Shown: in pieces, positions 15,228 through 22,401 of the stretch
How the letters are laid out: every line of letters begins with the position of its first letter
How positions within the stretch are numbered: position 1 is the first letter of the stretch
DNA from: Clostridia bacterium
Lineage (GTDB): Bacteria; Bacillota; Clostridia; Christensenellales; Aristaeellaceae
Length of the DNA: 36,007 nucleotides
Assembly (NCBI GenBank): GCA_030535375.1
Contig: JAUNJB010000010.1
Location: 1 to 36,007 of the forward strand
Direction of reading: 5' to 3'
Made by a program: the position numbers and the translations under genes
The notes under the pieces: model-generated
Database searches by the model: none
Told to the model about the DNA's origin: nothing
What the model saw: the letters and a program-made list of their open reading frames with translations, nothing else

Positions 15228-16469
15228 ATGAAAAAATGGTTTGCCGCCCTCCTGACCCTGATGCTGGTGCTCGCGTTGGCCGTGCCTGCCATGGCCGAAG
15301 ACACCGTCGCCCTCAAAATCGCAACCTGGACAAGCAACGAATCCCAGCTCGAATTGCTGGGCAGCTTCGTTGAAGAGTTCGCACAGCTCAAGGGCATCGG
15401 AATCGACGTCACGTTCGAATCCATCGACTACAACGAGTACAACACCAAGCTCCTGCTCGAGCTTCAGGGCTCCGATGCGCCCGACCTGTACTGGGTTCTC
15501 GAAACGTCCGCCCCGGCCTTCATCGCCTCCGGCAATCTGGCCAAGCTGAACGACGCGCTGGCCGCCTATGATCCGGACGATATTTCCGAAGGCGCATTCG
15601 CCCTCTGGAAGGACGGCGAGGACGTGTACGCCGTTCCCTTCTCCACCTCCCCGTTCATCCTGATCTACAACGTGGATCTATTCCGGCAGGCCGGCGTCAA
15701 GACGCCCGACGAGCTGATCGCGGAGGACAGCTGGACCTGGGAGACCTTCCGCGAGATCAGCAAGCAGATCAAGGACGCCACCGGCGTCTGGGGCTATCAG
15801 ACCGTCGACGGCGACGGCTATAACACCCGCGTGCTGCACAATCTTCTGCCCATCATCCGCGCCTTCGGCGGCGATGCCTGGGATGAGGACGGCAACGTGC
15901 TGATCGACTCCGAGGAATCCGTGGCCGCCGTGCAGCTGTTCCACGACATGGTGTATGTGGACGGTTCCGTCGTGCCTCCGGGAGACGAGAGCAGCTTCTA
16001 CACCGGCGCCGCCGCGATGACCGTCGGCCAGATCTCCCGCCTCTCCAATCTCGATGAGGTCACCTGGGAATGGGGCATCTGCACGCTGCCGGGCAACTCG
16101 CCCGTCATCGGCCAGGCCGCGCTGGGCGCTTTCTCCGGCAGCAAGAATGTGGAAATCGCCGCTGAGCTCGCCGCCTATATGACCAGCGAGAGCTGCGCGG
16201 CGCGCATCGCCGGCATCTGGCCGCCCACCCGCAAGGCCGTGCTCGACTCCGACGACTTCCTCACCTCCAACAGCCGTATCGCGCCCGAGCAGATGAAGAG
16301 CGCCGTCGCCGCCTCCATCGAGACCGGCCGTGTGCTGCCCGCCCACGTCCTGTATCCGCAGATCGAAGTGGAAGCCAAGATCGCCTATGACAAGCTGTGG
16401 AACGCGAACGCCGATGTCGCCGCCATCATGAAAGACGTGGCCGATGTGTATCGCAGCTATCTGAACTAA
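15228..16469 (+). CDS. ABC sugar transporter, extracellular solute-binding protein
   Basis: 413 aa. The ATG at 15228 has AAAGGAGA 7 nt upstream; an earlier start at 15210 overlaps that site. MKKWFAALLTLMLVLALAVP then AMA|ED is a classic type I signal peptide. The mature part is a CUT1-type binding protein (ALKIATWTSNESQ; DLYWVLETSAPAF; ILIYNVDLFRQAG; WTWETFREISKQIKDATG; AAMTVGQISRL). It should capture an oligosaccharide for the permeases at 16532-18266. There is no lipobox cysteine, which is unusual for a single-membrane bacterium. A terminator-like hairpin after the gene would make this the most abundant product of the operon. Confidence 0.92.
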   Translation: MKKWFAALLTLMLVLALAVPAMAEDTVALKIATWTSNESQLELLGSFVEEFAQLKGIGIDVTFESIDYNEYNTKLLLELQGSDAPDLYWVLETSAPAFIASGNLAKLNDALAAYDPDDISEGAFALWKDGEDVYAVPFSTSPFILIYNVDLFRQAGVKTPDELIAEDSWTWETFREISKQIKDATGVWGYQTVDGDGYNTRVLHNLLPIIRAFGGDAWDEDGNVLIDSEESVAAVQLFHDMVYVDGSVVPPGDESSFYTGAAAMTVGQISRLSNLDEVTWEWGICTLPGNSPVIGQAALGAFSGSKNVEIAAELAAYMTSESCAARIAGIWPPTRKAVLDSDDFLTSNSRIAPEQMKSAVAASIETGRVLPAHVLYPQIEVEAKIAYDKLWNANADVAAIMKDVADVYRSYLN

Positions 16470-16480
16470 CAAACCGATGA

Positions 16481-16517
16481 AGGCTCGACGGCGGCTTCCC
16501 TGCTGTCGAGCCTTTTT
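16481..16517 (+). terminator. Intra-operon attenuating terminator
   Basis: A 14-bp stem (16481-16494 with 16500-16513, two G-U pairs; start AGGCTCGAC, end GTCGAGCCT) followed by TTTTT. It sits between the binding protein and the first permease, 12 nt past the stop codon and 14 nt before the permease ATG. Partial read-through would give more binding protein than permease. Confidence 0.85.
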
Positions 16518-16531
16518 GTATGGAGGTTCTC

Positions 16532-17440
16532 ATGAAAAACGCATCCTCTGCCCGAACGCTCAGGCGGAATGAGGCGCTGGCCGGCTACGCCTTCGTGCTG
16601 CCGCAGATGATCGGCTTTTGTGCGCTGGTGCTCCTGCCGCTTGTCAATGTGTTCATATACTCCTTCCACGACAAGAACATGCTCTTTGGCACAAACCGTT
16701 TCGTGGGCTTTGATCAGTATGTCAAGCTCTTCACCAACGACAAGCTGTTTTACACGACGCTGGGCAACACCTTCATCTTCTCCATCCTGCTGGTGCCGCT
16801 CAACCTGATTCTCTCGCTGCTGCTGGCGCTCTATCTGGGTGAGGGCCGCTTCGGCACGCGCTACATCTGCACGGTCATCTTCCTGCCGGTGGTCACCTCC
16901 GGCGTGGCCTGGGCCATCGTCTGGAAATATCTGCTGCAGGGCGGCACGACCGGGCCGGTCAACTGGTTTTTGTCCCTGCTGGGCATCCAGGGCCCAAACT
17001 GGCTGATGGAAAAGGGCTGGGCGATGTTCAGCGTGGTCGTCAACCGCGTGCTCAAGAATCTGGGCACCAATGTGCTGATCTTCTTTGGCGCCGTCATGAA
17101 TATGCCCTCGGACGTCATCGAGGCCGCGCGCATGGACGGCGCCAGCGGGCTGACGCTGCTGCGGCGCATCAAGCTTCCGCTGCTCATGCCCACCATCCTG
17201 ATGGTCTCCATCGTCACGATGATCGGCTCCATGCGCGTGTTTGACACCATCCGCCTGATGACGGACGGCGGCCCGGAGGGCTCCACCATGGTATTGGTCT
17301 ACTACATCTACCACCAGGCCTTCAAGATGTTCAACACGGGCTATGCCTCCGCCATCGCCGTCGTGCTGTTTGTGATCGTTCTGATGCTGACCCTTGTGCA
17401 ATGGGGACTGAGAGGGAGGCTGTCGCACTATGAAAGCTAA
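16532..17440 (+). CDS. CUT1 ABC sugar permease 1
   Basis: 302 aa. The true start is 16532 (GGAGG 5 nt upstream); the ATG at 16520 lies within the ribosome site. Six transmembrane segments, preceded by a charged N terminus (RRNEALAGYAFVLPQMIGF, typical of MalF/LacF/UgpA-type subunits). The EAA loop is EAARMDGASGLTLLRRIKLP, which docks the ATPase. It forms a heterodimer with the next gene's product. No ATP-binding subunit is encoded nearby, so a shared MsmK-like ATPase elsewhere is likely. Confidence 0.94.
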   Translation: MKNASSARTLRRNEALAGYAFVLPQMIGFCALVLLPLVNVFIYSFHDKNMLFGTNRFVGFDQYVKLFTNDKLFYTTLGNTFIFSILLVPLNLILSLLLALYLGEGRFGTRYICTVIFLPVVTSGVAWAIVWKYLLQGGTTGPVNWFLSLLGIQGPNWLMEKGWAMFSVVVNRVLKNLGTNVLIFFGAVMNMPSDVIEAARMDGASGLTLLRRIKLPLLMPTILMVSIVTMIGSMRVFDTIRLMTDGGPEGSTMVLVYYIYHQAFKMFNTGYASAIAVVLFVIVLMLTLVQWGLRGRLSHYES

Positions 17441-18266
17441 ACGCATTCTCGGCCATGCCGCCCGGATTCTCCTGCTGGCCGCCATCACGGCGCTGTTCGT
17501 CTATCCGTTCTGGTGGATGGTCGTCAACTCGCTGAACACCGCGGCGCAGGTTGTCGGCACACCGACGCTGCTGCCCGTCTCCTGGCGCTGGGAGAACTAC
17601 AGGGAGATTTTCCGCATTCAGCCCTTCGCGCGCCATCTGCTCAACAGCATCGAGGTCGCGCTCGTGGGCACCGCAGGCAACATCCTCCTCTCCGCGCTGG
17701 CCGGATACGGCTTTGCACGCCTCCGCTTCCCGGGGCGCAACCTCCTCTTCGTGCTGCTGCTGACCGCGCTGATGATGCCCATCGAGGTTATCATCGTGCC
17801 GCTGTTCTTTCAGATGCTCGGCTGGGGGATCAACGATTCGCTCATTCCGCTGATGCTGATCCCCATTTTCGGCGCGCAGGGCGCGTTTTCCACCTTTATG
17901 TTCCGGCAGTTCTTCGTCACCGTCCCGCTTGAGCTCGAGGAAGCCGCCCGTCTGGACGGCCTGGGCCATCTGGGCATCTTCGCGCGGATCATGCTGCCCA
18001 TCGCCACGCCGGTCATCAGCTCGGCGGCCATTCTGGCATTCCTGGCGGCCTGGAACACCTATCTGGAGCCGCTCGTGTTCATCAACAGCATCGAAAAGTA
18101 CACGCTGCCGCTTTCGCTGAACAATTTCAACGACGCTTACGGCCAGCCGCAGTGGAACCTGCAAATGGCCGCCACGACGGTTTCCGTGGTGCCCATCATG
18201 CTGGTCTATCTGATTTTCCAGGAAAAGGTAACCGACGCCATGGTAAATTCCGGACTGAAAGGCTGA
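17430..18266 (+). CDS. CUT1 ABC sugar permease 2
   Basis: 278 aa, overlapping the previous gene by 11 bp (translation coupled). Six transmembrane segments; ALFVYPFWWMVVNSL is the MalG/LacG-type first helix, ALMMPIEVIIVPLF a later one, and EEAARLDGLGHLGIFARIML the EAA loop. QWNLQMAATTVSVVPIMLVY is the usual C-terminal phrase. It pairs with the 16532-17440 product in the membrane. Confidence 0.94.
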   Translation: MKAKRILGHAARILLLAAITALFVYPFWWMVVNSLNTAAQVVGTPTLLPVSWRWENYREIFRIQPFARHLLNSIEVALVGTAGNILLSALAGYGFARLRFPGRNLLFVLLLTALMMPIEVIIVPLFFQMLGWGINDSLIPLMLIPIFGAQGAFSTFMFRQFFVTVPLELEEAARLDGLGHLGIFARIMLPIATPVISSAAILAFLAAWNTYLEPLVFINSIEKYTLPLSLNNFNDAYGQPQWNLQMAATTVSVVPIMLVYLIFQEKVTDAMVNSGLKG

Positions 18267-18275
18267 CAACAGATT

Positions 18276-19640
18276 ATGAAGAATCTTCAATACGAATTGG
18301 CGGTGCTCGGCTGCGGCATGGCCGGCATCATGGCCGCCGTCGCCGCAGCAAGACAGGGGCTTCGGGTCATCGCCATTGACGAAGCCGGCTACGCGGGAGG
18401 CTCCCTGACCGCGATGGGCACCGGCCCGATGATGACCTTCCACGCCGGACAGACGCAGGTGATCCGCGGTCTGGCGCAGGAGATGGTGGCGCGCCTTGAA
18501 AGCGAGGGCTTCTCCCCCGGGCACACGGTGGATTCCACCGGCTATACGTATACGGTCACCCCATTTTCCGCCGAGGGCATGAAGCGCGTGCTGGAGCAGA
18601 TGATGCTTGAATCCGGCGTCACGCCGCTGTATCACACGGCGGTGATCCGCGCGAACGTCGGGCAGGGGCGCATGCGCAGCGTGGAATGCTTTTCCTGCGG
18701 CGAGCGCTTCTGCGTGGAGGCGGACGTATTCATCGACGCCACCGGCGACGGCGACGTTCTGGCCATGGCCGGGGTTCCCTTTGAATCCGGCCGCCCGCAG
18801 GACGGCAAAAACCAGCCGATGACGATGAATTTCAAAATCAGCCCGGTGGATACGGACCGCATCCGTTCCATCATGGACGAGCGGCCGGAGCTTTTCCCCT
18901 TTCTCGCAAGCAAGGCCGGCATCGAAAAGCAGGCCGTCCGTCTCTCCGTCTCAGGCTTCAACGAACTGATGCGCCGGGCGATTGATGCCGGCGAGCTGAC
19001 GGTCGACCGCGATACCGTTCTCTGCTTTGAAACGGACAAGCCGCATGAGATGATCGTGAACATGTCTCGCATCAACGGCGAAAACCCGGTTGATCCCTTC
19101 TCCCTCACGTGCGCGGAGATCGAAGGACGCCGCCAGGTTTTTGAGCTGCTGCATCAGCTGCGCGCGCACATCCCGGGATTTGAACATGCCGCGCTGCTCT
19201 TCTCCGGGCCGAACGTGGGCATTCGCTCCTCGCGCCGCATGGTTGGCGACTATTGTCTCACGGCGGACGATATTCTCTCCGCCCGCATGTTTGACGACCG
19301 GATCGCCGTATTCGGCTACCCGATCGACATCCACTCCGCCGACGGAGCGGAGACGGATTCCCGCTTTCTCCAGCCCGGAGCATATTACAGCATCCCCTAT
19401 CGCTGCCTGACCAACGCGGCCGTGCCCAATCTGATGGCCGCCGGACGCAATATCTCCTGTACGTTTGAGGCACAGGCCAGCACGAGGCTGAGCCCCTGCT
19501 GCGCCGCGCTGGGACAGGCGGCGGGCTGCGCGGCCGCTTTGGCCGTTCGGGGGGCCGTGCTTCCCACGCAGATCGACATCGCCGCGCTGCACCGCCTCCT
19601 GCTTGAGCAGGGCGCTTACCTCGGCGAGCAGGAGGCGTGA
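18276..19640 (+). CDS. FAD-dependent oxidoreductase of a carbohydrate operon
   Basis: 454 aa, 9 nt after the permease. Residues 5-40 are a Rossmann FAD-binding fold (ELAVLGCGMAGIMAAVAAAR ending in the acidic IDEAG), DATGDGDVLAMAG is the second FAD contact motif, and PNLMAAGRNISCTFEAQAS near the C terminus is the closing FAD motif of FAD_oxidored (PF12831-type) proteins. Proteins of this family sit beside sugar ABC transporters in many Clostridia and Bacteroidetes, but their substrates are mostly unknown; oxidation or reduction of a sugar derivative is a guess. There is no signal peptide, so it acts in the cytoplasm on imported material. The ribosome site is weak (GAAAGG 15 nt upstream), suggesting coupling to the permease gene. 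Confidence 0.85.
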   Translation: MKNLQYELAVLGCGMAGIMAAVAAARQGLRVIAIDEAGYAGGSLTAMGTGPMMTFHAGQTQVIRGLAQEMVARLESEGFSPGHTVDSTGYTYTVTPFSAEGMKRVLEQMMLESGVTPLYHTAVIRANVGQGRMRSVECFSCGERFCVEADVFIDATGDGDVLAMAGVPFESGRPQDGKNQPMTMNFKISPVDTDRIRSIMDERPELFPFLASKAGIEKQAVRLSVSGFNELMRRAIDAGELTVDRDTVLCFETDKPHEMIVNMSRINGENPVDPFSLTCAEIEGRRQVFELLHQLRAHIPGFEHAALLFSGPNVGIRSSRRMVGDYCLTADDILSARMFDDRIAVFGYPIDIHSADGAETDSRFLQPGAYYSIPYRCLTNAAVPNLMAAGRNISCTFEAQASTRLSPCCAALGQAAGCAAALAVRGAVLPTQIDIAALHRLLLEQGAYLGEQEA

Positions 19641-19642
19641 GC

Positions 19643-20608
19643 ATGCCCGCCTTTGATTTGCCCGTCGGGCAGCTCCGCGTCTATCCGGGCAAAAATCCCC
19701 GTCCGGCGGACTTTGACGCCTACTGGGATCGCGCCCTGCGCGAGATGGAGGCCGTGGACCCGCAGGTCACGCTGATCCCCGCGTCATTCCGCCATCCCGC
19801 CCTGGCCTGCTTCGACCTGTATTTCACCGGAACGCACGGCGCCAGGCTGCACGCCAAATACGTGCGTCCCCACCGGATTTCCGCCCCTGTGCCCGCCGTC
19901 CTGCAGTTCCACGGCTACAGCATGGCCTCCGGGGACTGGAGCGGGCTTCTGCCGATGGCCTCCGCGGGCTTCGCCGTCGCCGCGCTGGACGTGCGCGGGC
20001 AGGGCGGCCTGAGCGAGGATACCGGCGGCGTCCGGGGCATGACGTGGTTCGGACACATCGTCCGCGGCCTCGACGATCCGGACCCCGACAAGCTGCTTTA
20101 CCGGGACATCTTTCTCGATACGGCGCTGCTCTCCCGCATCGTCGCAGGGTTTCCCGAGGTGGACGGGGATCGCCTGGCCGCGATGGGCGGCAGCCAGGGC
20201 GGCGGGCTGACGCTCGCCTGTGCCGCGCTGGCCGATATCAAGCTGGCTGCTCCCAGCTATCCCTTTCTGTCGGATTACCAGCGCGCCTGGGAGCTCGATC
20301 TGGGCACGCGCGCCTATTCCGAGCTGAAGGAGTATTTTCGCCGCTTTGATCCGACGCACGCGCGCGAAACCGAAATCTTCACCAAGCTCGGCTATGTGGA
20401 CGTTCAGCACCTTGCCCCGCGGATTCGCGCCAGGGTGCACATGTTCACCGCGCTCTCGGATATGACCTGTCCTCCCTCCAGCCAGTTTGCCGCATACAAC
20501 AAGATCACCTCGCCAAAGCAGGTCACCTTCTATCCCGATTACGGACATGAATGGCTGCCGGACAGCGCCGACCAGACGCTCATGTGGTTCGTCCGGGAGC
20601 TTCTTTGA
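19643..20608 (+). CDS. Acetyl-xylan esterase / cephalosporin-C deacetylase family hydrolase
   Basis: About 321 aa from the ATG at 19643, with AGGAGG 7 nt upstream inside the end of the previous gene; a GTG at 19637 is too close to that site. It is an alpha/beta hydrolase of carbohydrate esterase family 7: FDAYWDRALRE N-terminal helix, QFHGY oxyanion region, DVRGQGG, nucleophile Ser184 in GGSQGGG, and a C-terminal catalytic His in YGHEWLP. It removes acetyl groups from short xylo-oligosaccharides or similar sugars. No signal peptide is present, so it acts after uptake. It is the last gene of the operon and makes acetylated plant oligosaccharide the likely cargo. Confidence 0.92.
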   Translation: MPAFDLPVGQLRVYPGKNPRPADFDAYWDRALREMEAVDPQVTLIPASFRHPALACFDLYFTGTHGARLHAKYVRPHRISAPVPAVLQFHGYSMASGDWSGLLPMASAGFAVAALDVRGQGGLSEDTGGVRGMTWFGHIVRGLDDPDPDKLLYRDIFLDTALLSRIVAGFPEVDGDRLAAMGGSQGGGLTLACAALADIKLAAPSYPFLSDYQRAWELDLGTRAYSELKEYFRRFDPTHARETEIFTKLGYVDVQHLAPRIRARVHMFTALSDMTCPPSSQFAAYNKITSPKQVTFYPDYGHEWLPDSADQTLMWFVRELL

Positions 20609-20646
20609 CGGGCGTCCGCCCGCGCATGCGCGGATTTATCGCAATC

Positions 20647-20692
20647 AAAAAGGGCCGGTGCGGCCGGATATCTCCCCGCATCAGCCCTTTTC
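20647..20692. terminator. Bidirectional terminator between esterase and rubrerythrin
   Basis: AAAAGGGC (20648-20655) pairs with GCCCTTTT (20684-20691) and TGCGG with CCGCA inside, with a 3-nt internal loop. A and T tracts on the two sides serve the convergent genes ending at 20608 (plus) and 20701 (minus). Confidence 0.85.
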
Positions 20693-20700
20693 TGATGGAA

Positions 20701-21234
20701 TCAATAATTCTCCTTGCGAACCTCGAAGTAGCTCTTCGGGTGCGCGCACACCGGGCACACTTCCGGTGCCTTCTTGCCCATGACGAGGTGACCGCAGTTG
20801 CGGCACTCCCACATGGTCATCTCGCCCTTCTCGAAGACCTGCTGCATCTCCACATTGTTCAGCAGCGCGCGGTAACGCTCCTCATGCGCCTTCTCGATGT
20901 CGGCAACCATCTTAAACTGCACGGCCAGCTTGGTGAAGCCTTCCTCTTCGGCCTCGCGCGCGAAGGTGGCATACATGTCGGTCCACTCGTAGTTCTCGCC
21001 CTCAGCAGCGGAGAGCAGGTTCTGCGCGGTGTCGCCCAGGCCGCCCAGCGCCTTGAACCACATCTTCGCATGCTCCTTCTCGTTGTCCGCGGTCTTCTGG
21101 AAGATCGCGGCGATCTGCTCATAGCCTTCCTTCTTGGCGACGGATGCAAAGTAGGTGTACTTATTGCGTGCCTCAGACTCGCCAGCAAACGCTGTCATCA
21201 GGTTTTTTTCGGTCTTGCTGCCCTTGAGTTCCAT
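20701..21234 (-). CDS. rbr: Rubrerythrin
   Basis: 177 aa, full length. The N-terminal four-helix ferritin-like domain carries the diiron ligands ([49 protein letters not shown]). A C-terminal rubredoxin-like domain has two CxxC knuckles (CRNCG and CPVCAHP). It reduces hydrogen peroxide in the cytoplasm of anaerobes, taking electrons through rubredoxin; a rubredoxin gene lies 0.7 kb away. AAAGGGAGG precedes the ATG. Confidence 0.97.
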   Translation of the reverse strand: MELKGSKTEKNLMTAFAGESEARNKYTYFASVAKKEGYEQIAAIFQKTADNEKEHAKMWFKALGGLGDTAQNLLSAAEGENYEWTDMYATFAREAEEEGFTKLAVQFKMVADIEKAHEERYRALLNNVEMQQVFEKGEMTMWECRNCGHLVMGKKAPEVCPVCAHPKSYFEVRKENY

Positions 21235-21300
21235 ATGTGTTCCTCCCTTTCTGCGGAGCCACCCCGCTTCAAACGCGTCGGATATGGCCCCACTTTCATT

Positions 21301-21329
21301 ATTATATCACAGCCACACTCTCCATGCAA
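21301..21329 (-). promoter_or_regulatory. Rubrerythrin promoter
   Basis: Minus strand: TTGCAT (21329-21324), 17 nt, TATAAT (21306-21301), with TGA before it giving an extended -10. Leader about 60 nt. A strong constitutive-looking promoter; no PerR-like box was evident. Confidence 0.75.
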
Positions 21330-21435
21330 TTTATATTTGCTTATATACGCTGCACCCGATTCATTCGGCGCCCGCCTATAAATTCGTCCCGAACCATCCA
21401 TACTGGGATAAACGGTGAAAAGGGAGACATCACCC

Positions 21436-21801
21436 ATGGACTGGCTTTCCGGATTTGATTCCGCCCTCAGCATAGGCATCACGCTCATCATCCACCTGCT
21501 GGAGCTGATGGGCGTGGCCATCATCCTCTTCGGCGCGGTGCGCGATTTCATCTGGTACTTCACCGGCCATCAGGCCAACATCCGCCTGGATCTCGCCCGC
21601 TCGATGGCGCTGGGGCTGGAATTCAAGCTCGGCGGCGAGATCCTGCGCACCGTCATCGCCCGTGACATGCGCGAAATCCTGACCGTGGGCGCGCTCATCG
21701 CTTTGCGCGCTGCGCTCAACTTCCTCATCCATTGGGAAATCGAGCACATCGAAGAGGACGAGGCCGCGGATAAATCGATGCCCTCAGAGGAAGACATCTG
21801 A
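21436..21801 (+). CDS. DUF1622 family membrane protein
   Basis: 121 aa from the ATG at 21436 (GGGAG 9 nt upstream); a GTG at 21415 overlaps the ribosome site. Three hydrophobic segments: residues ~8-38 (ITLIIHLLELMGVAIILFG), a central amphipathic stretch ALGLEFKLGGEILRTVI that is the DUF1622 hallmark, and ILTVGALIALRAALNFLI. The tail is acidic and cytoplasmic. The function of DUF1622 is not known. It is divergent from rubrerythrin across a ~200-nt AT-rich gap, and convergent with rubredoxin. Confidence 0.85.
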   Translation: MDWLSGFDSALSIGITLIIHLLELMGVAIILFGAVRDFIWYFTGHQANIRLDLARSMALGLEFKLGGEILRTVIARDMREILTVGALIALRAALNFLIHWEIEHIEEDEAADKSMPSEEDI

Positions 21802-21811
21802 GCGAACAAAC

Positions 21812-21947
21812 AAAAGGCGGCCAATGGCCGCTTCACCCTCCCGATAATCGCCGCAAATCGCCCGATGAGGGCGAACGCGGCCGTTCTTTACACAATTCCT
21901 ATAAAGCAAAAAGCGGGGCGCACACCCGGCTGCGGTGCGCGTCCCGC
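21812..21947 (-). repeat. Post-terminator modular element, locus C
   Basis: Minus-strand order: rubredoxin terminator hairpin 21913-21947 with TTTTTGC, module C (about 21911-21832, containing TTTATAGGAATTGTGTAAAG then CTCATCGGGCGATTTGCGGC), and a second hairpin GCGGCC-AAT-GGCCGC (21817-21831) followed by TTTTG. The hairpin-module-hairpin-T layout matches locus A. Confidence 0.7.
21913..21947 (-). terminator. Rubredoxin terminator
   Basis: Imperfect GC-rich hairpin (GCGGGGCGCAC against GTGCGCGTCCCGC, one bulge) followed on the minus strand by TTTTTGC, 8 nt past the stop at 21956. Confidence 0.75.
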
Positions 21948-21955
21948 ATGTTTTG

Positions 21956-22111
21956 TTATGCCTCGTAGAATTCCTCTTTCCCCAGGCCGCACCAGGGGCA
22001 TTTCCAATCGTCGGGCACATTCTCCCAGGGGGTTCCGGGCGCGACGCCGTGCTCGGGATCGCCCTGCTCAGGATCGTAGACATAGCCGCATGGGCATTCA
22101 TACTTTTCCAT
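21956..22111 (-). CDS. Rubredoxin with shortened first metal knuckle
   Basis: 51 aa. The ATG at 22111 follows AAAGGAGACGAGATC; longer in-frame readings to 22267 run through repeat locus B and are not real. The sequence is rubredoxin throughout ([33 protein letters not shown]). The first iron knuckle reads ECPCGY, Cys6 and Cys8 separated by one residue, where the classical form is C-x2-C-G-Y; the second knuckle (CPWC) is normal. It is a one-electron carrier, probably to rubrerythrin. It lies downstream of the NfnBA genes and locus B, with no clear promoter of its own. Confidence 0.95.
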   Translation of the reverse strand: MEKYECPCGYVYDPEQGDPEHGVAPGTPWENVPDDWKCPWCGLGKEEFYEA

Positions 22112-22256
22112 GATCTCGTCTCCTTTCAGACTGTTTTCCTTATCTTGGCCCGAAGAACGCGGATTCATGCGCGCTCCCACTTCCGAAAACCACTGCAAAT
22201 CACCCGATGAGGACGAACGCACCCGGTTTTTACGCAATTTCCTATAAAGTGAAAAA

Positions 22257-22276
22257 GGAGCAGCCAAAGCCGCTCC
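22257..22276 (-). terminator. Terminator within locus B
   Basis: GGAGCAGCCAAAGCCGCTCC forms a 7-8 bp stem with one A/C mismatch and a CAAA loop, followed on the minus strand by TTTTTC. Together with its perfect twin at 22369-22388 it should end NfnBA transcription and limit read-through into rubredoxin. Confidence 0.7.
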
Positions 22277-22277
22277 T

Positions 22278-22368
22278 CACAGTTTTTCGGCATAAGCATA
22301 GCTGCCGTCCATGGCGGGATAGATTTGTCCAGCCGCTGCCCGAAGGATGTTTCTCCAAAAATTTGAAA
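22278..22368 (-). repeat. Conserved peptide-like spacer between twin hairpins
   Basis: On the minus strand one frame reads LRAAAGQIYPAMDGSYAYAE then KL and TGA, with the stop touching the next hairpin. The locus A copy (4297-4402) reads LRAIAGRIHPAMDGGDAYVN in the same alignment. Several differences are synonymous third-position changes (GCC/GCT, ATA/ATC, GCT/GCC). No ribosome site precedes the internal ATG, so translation is unproven; it may be a decayed gene end. Confidence 0.5.
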
Positions 22369-22401
22369 GGAGCGGCCAAAGCCGCTCCCCTTCAAATCGC
22401 C

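Larger units (their letters stand above)
22165..22388 (-). repeat. Post-terminator modular element, locus B
   Basis: Minus-strand order: hairpin 22369-22388 (GGAGCGGC/GCCGCTCC) 13 nt after the gltA/nfnB stop, conserved spacer 22368-22278, near-identical hairpin 22276-22257 with TTTTT, then module B (22256 to about 22170: TTTATAGGAAATTGCGTAAA, then CTCATCGGGTGATTTGCAGT, ending TTCGGAAGTGGGAGCGCGC). The spacer aligns without gaps to the locus A spacer at roughly 70% identity over ~60 nt by eye. Confidence 0.75.

Noticed and set aside
21956..22267. 103-residue version of rubredoxin
   Set aside because: The extra 52 residues are a reading of repeat module B. A proper ribosome site lies before the ATG at 22111.
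22165..22395. 76-codon minus-strand frame starting just after NfnB
   Set aside because: It starts at TTG without a ribosome site and crosses both terminator hairpins of locus B; the frame with codon-like conservation in the spacer is a different one.
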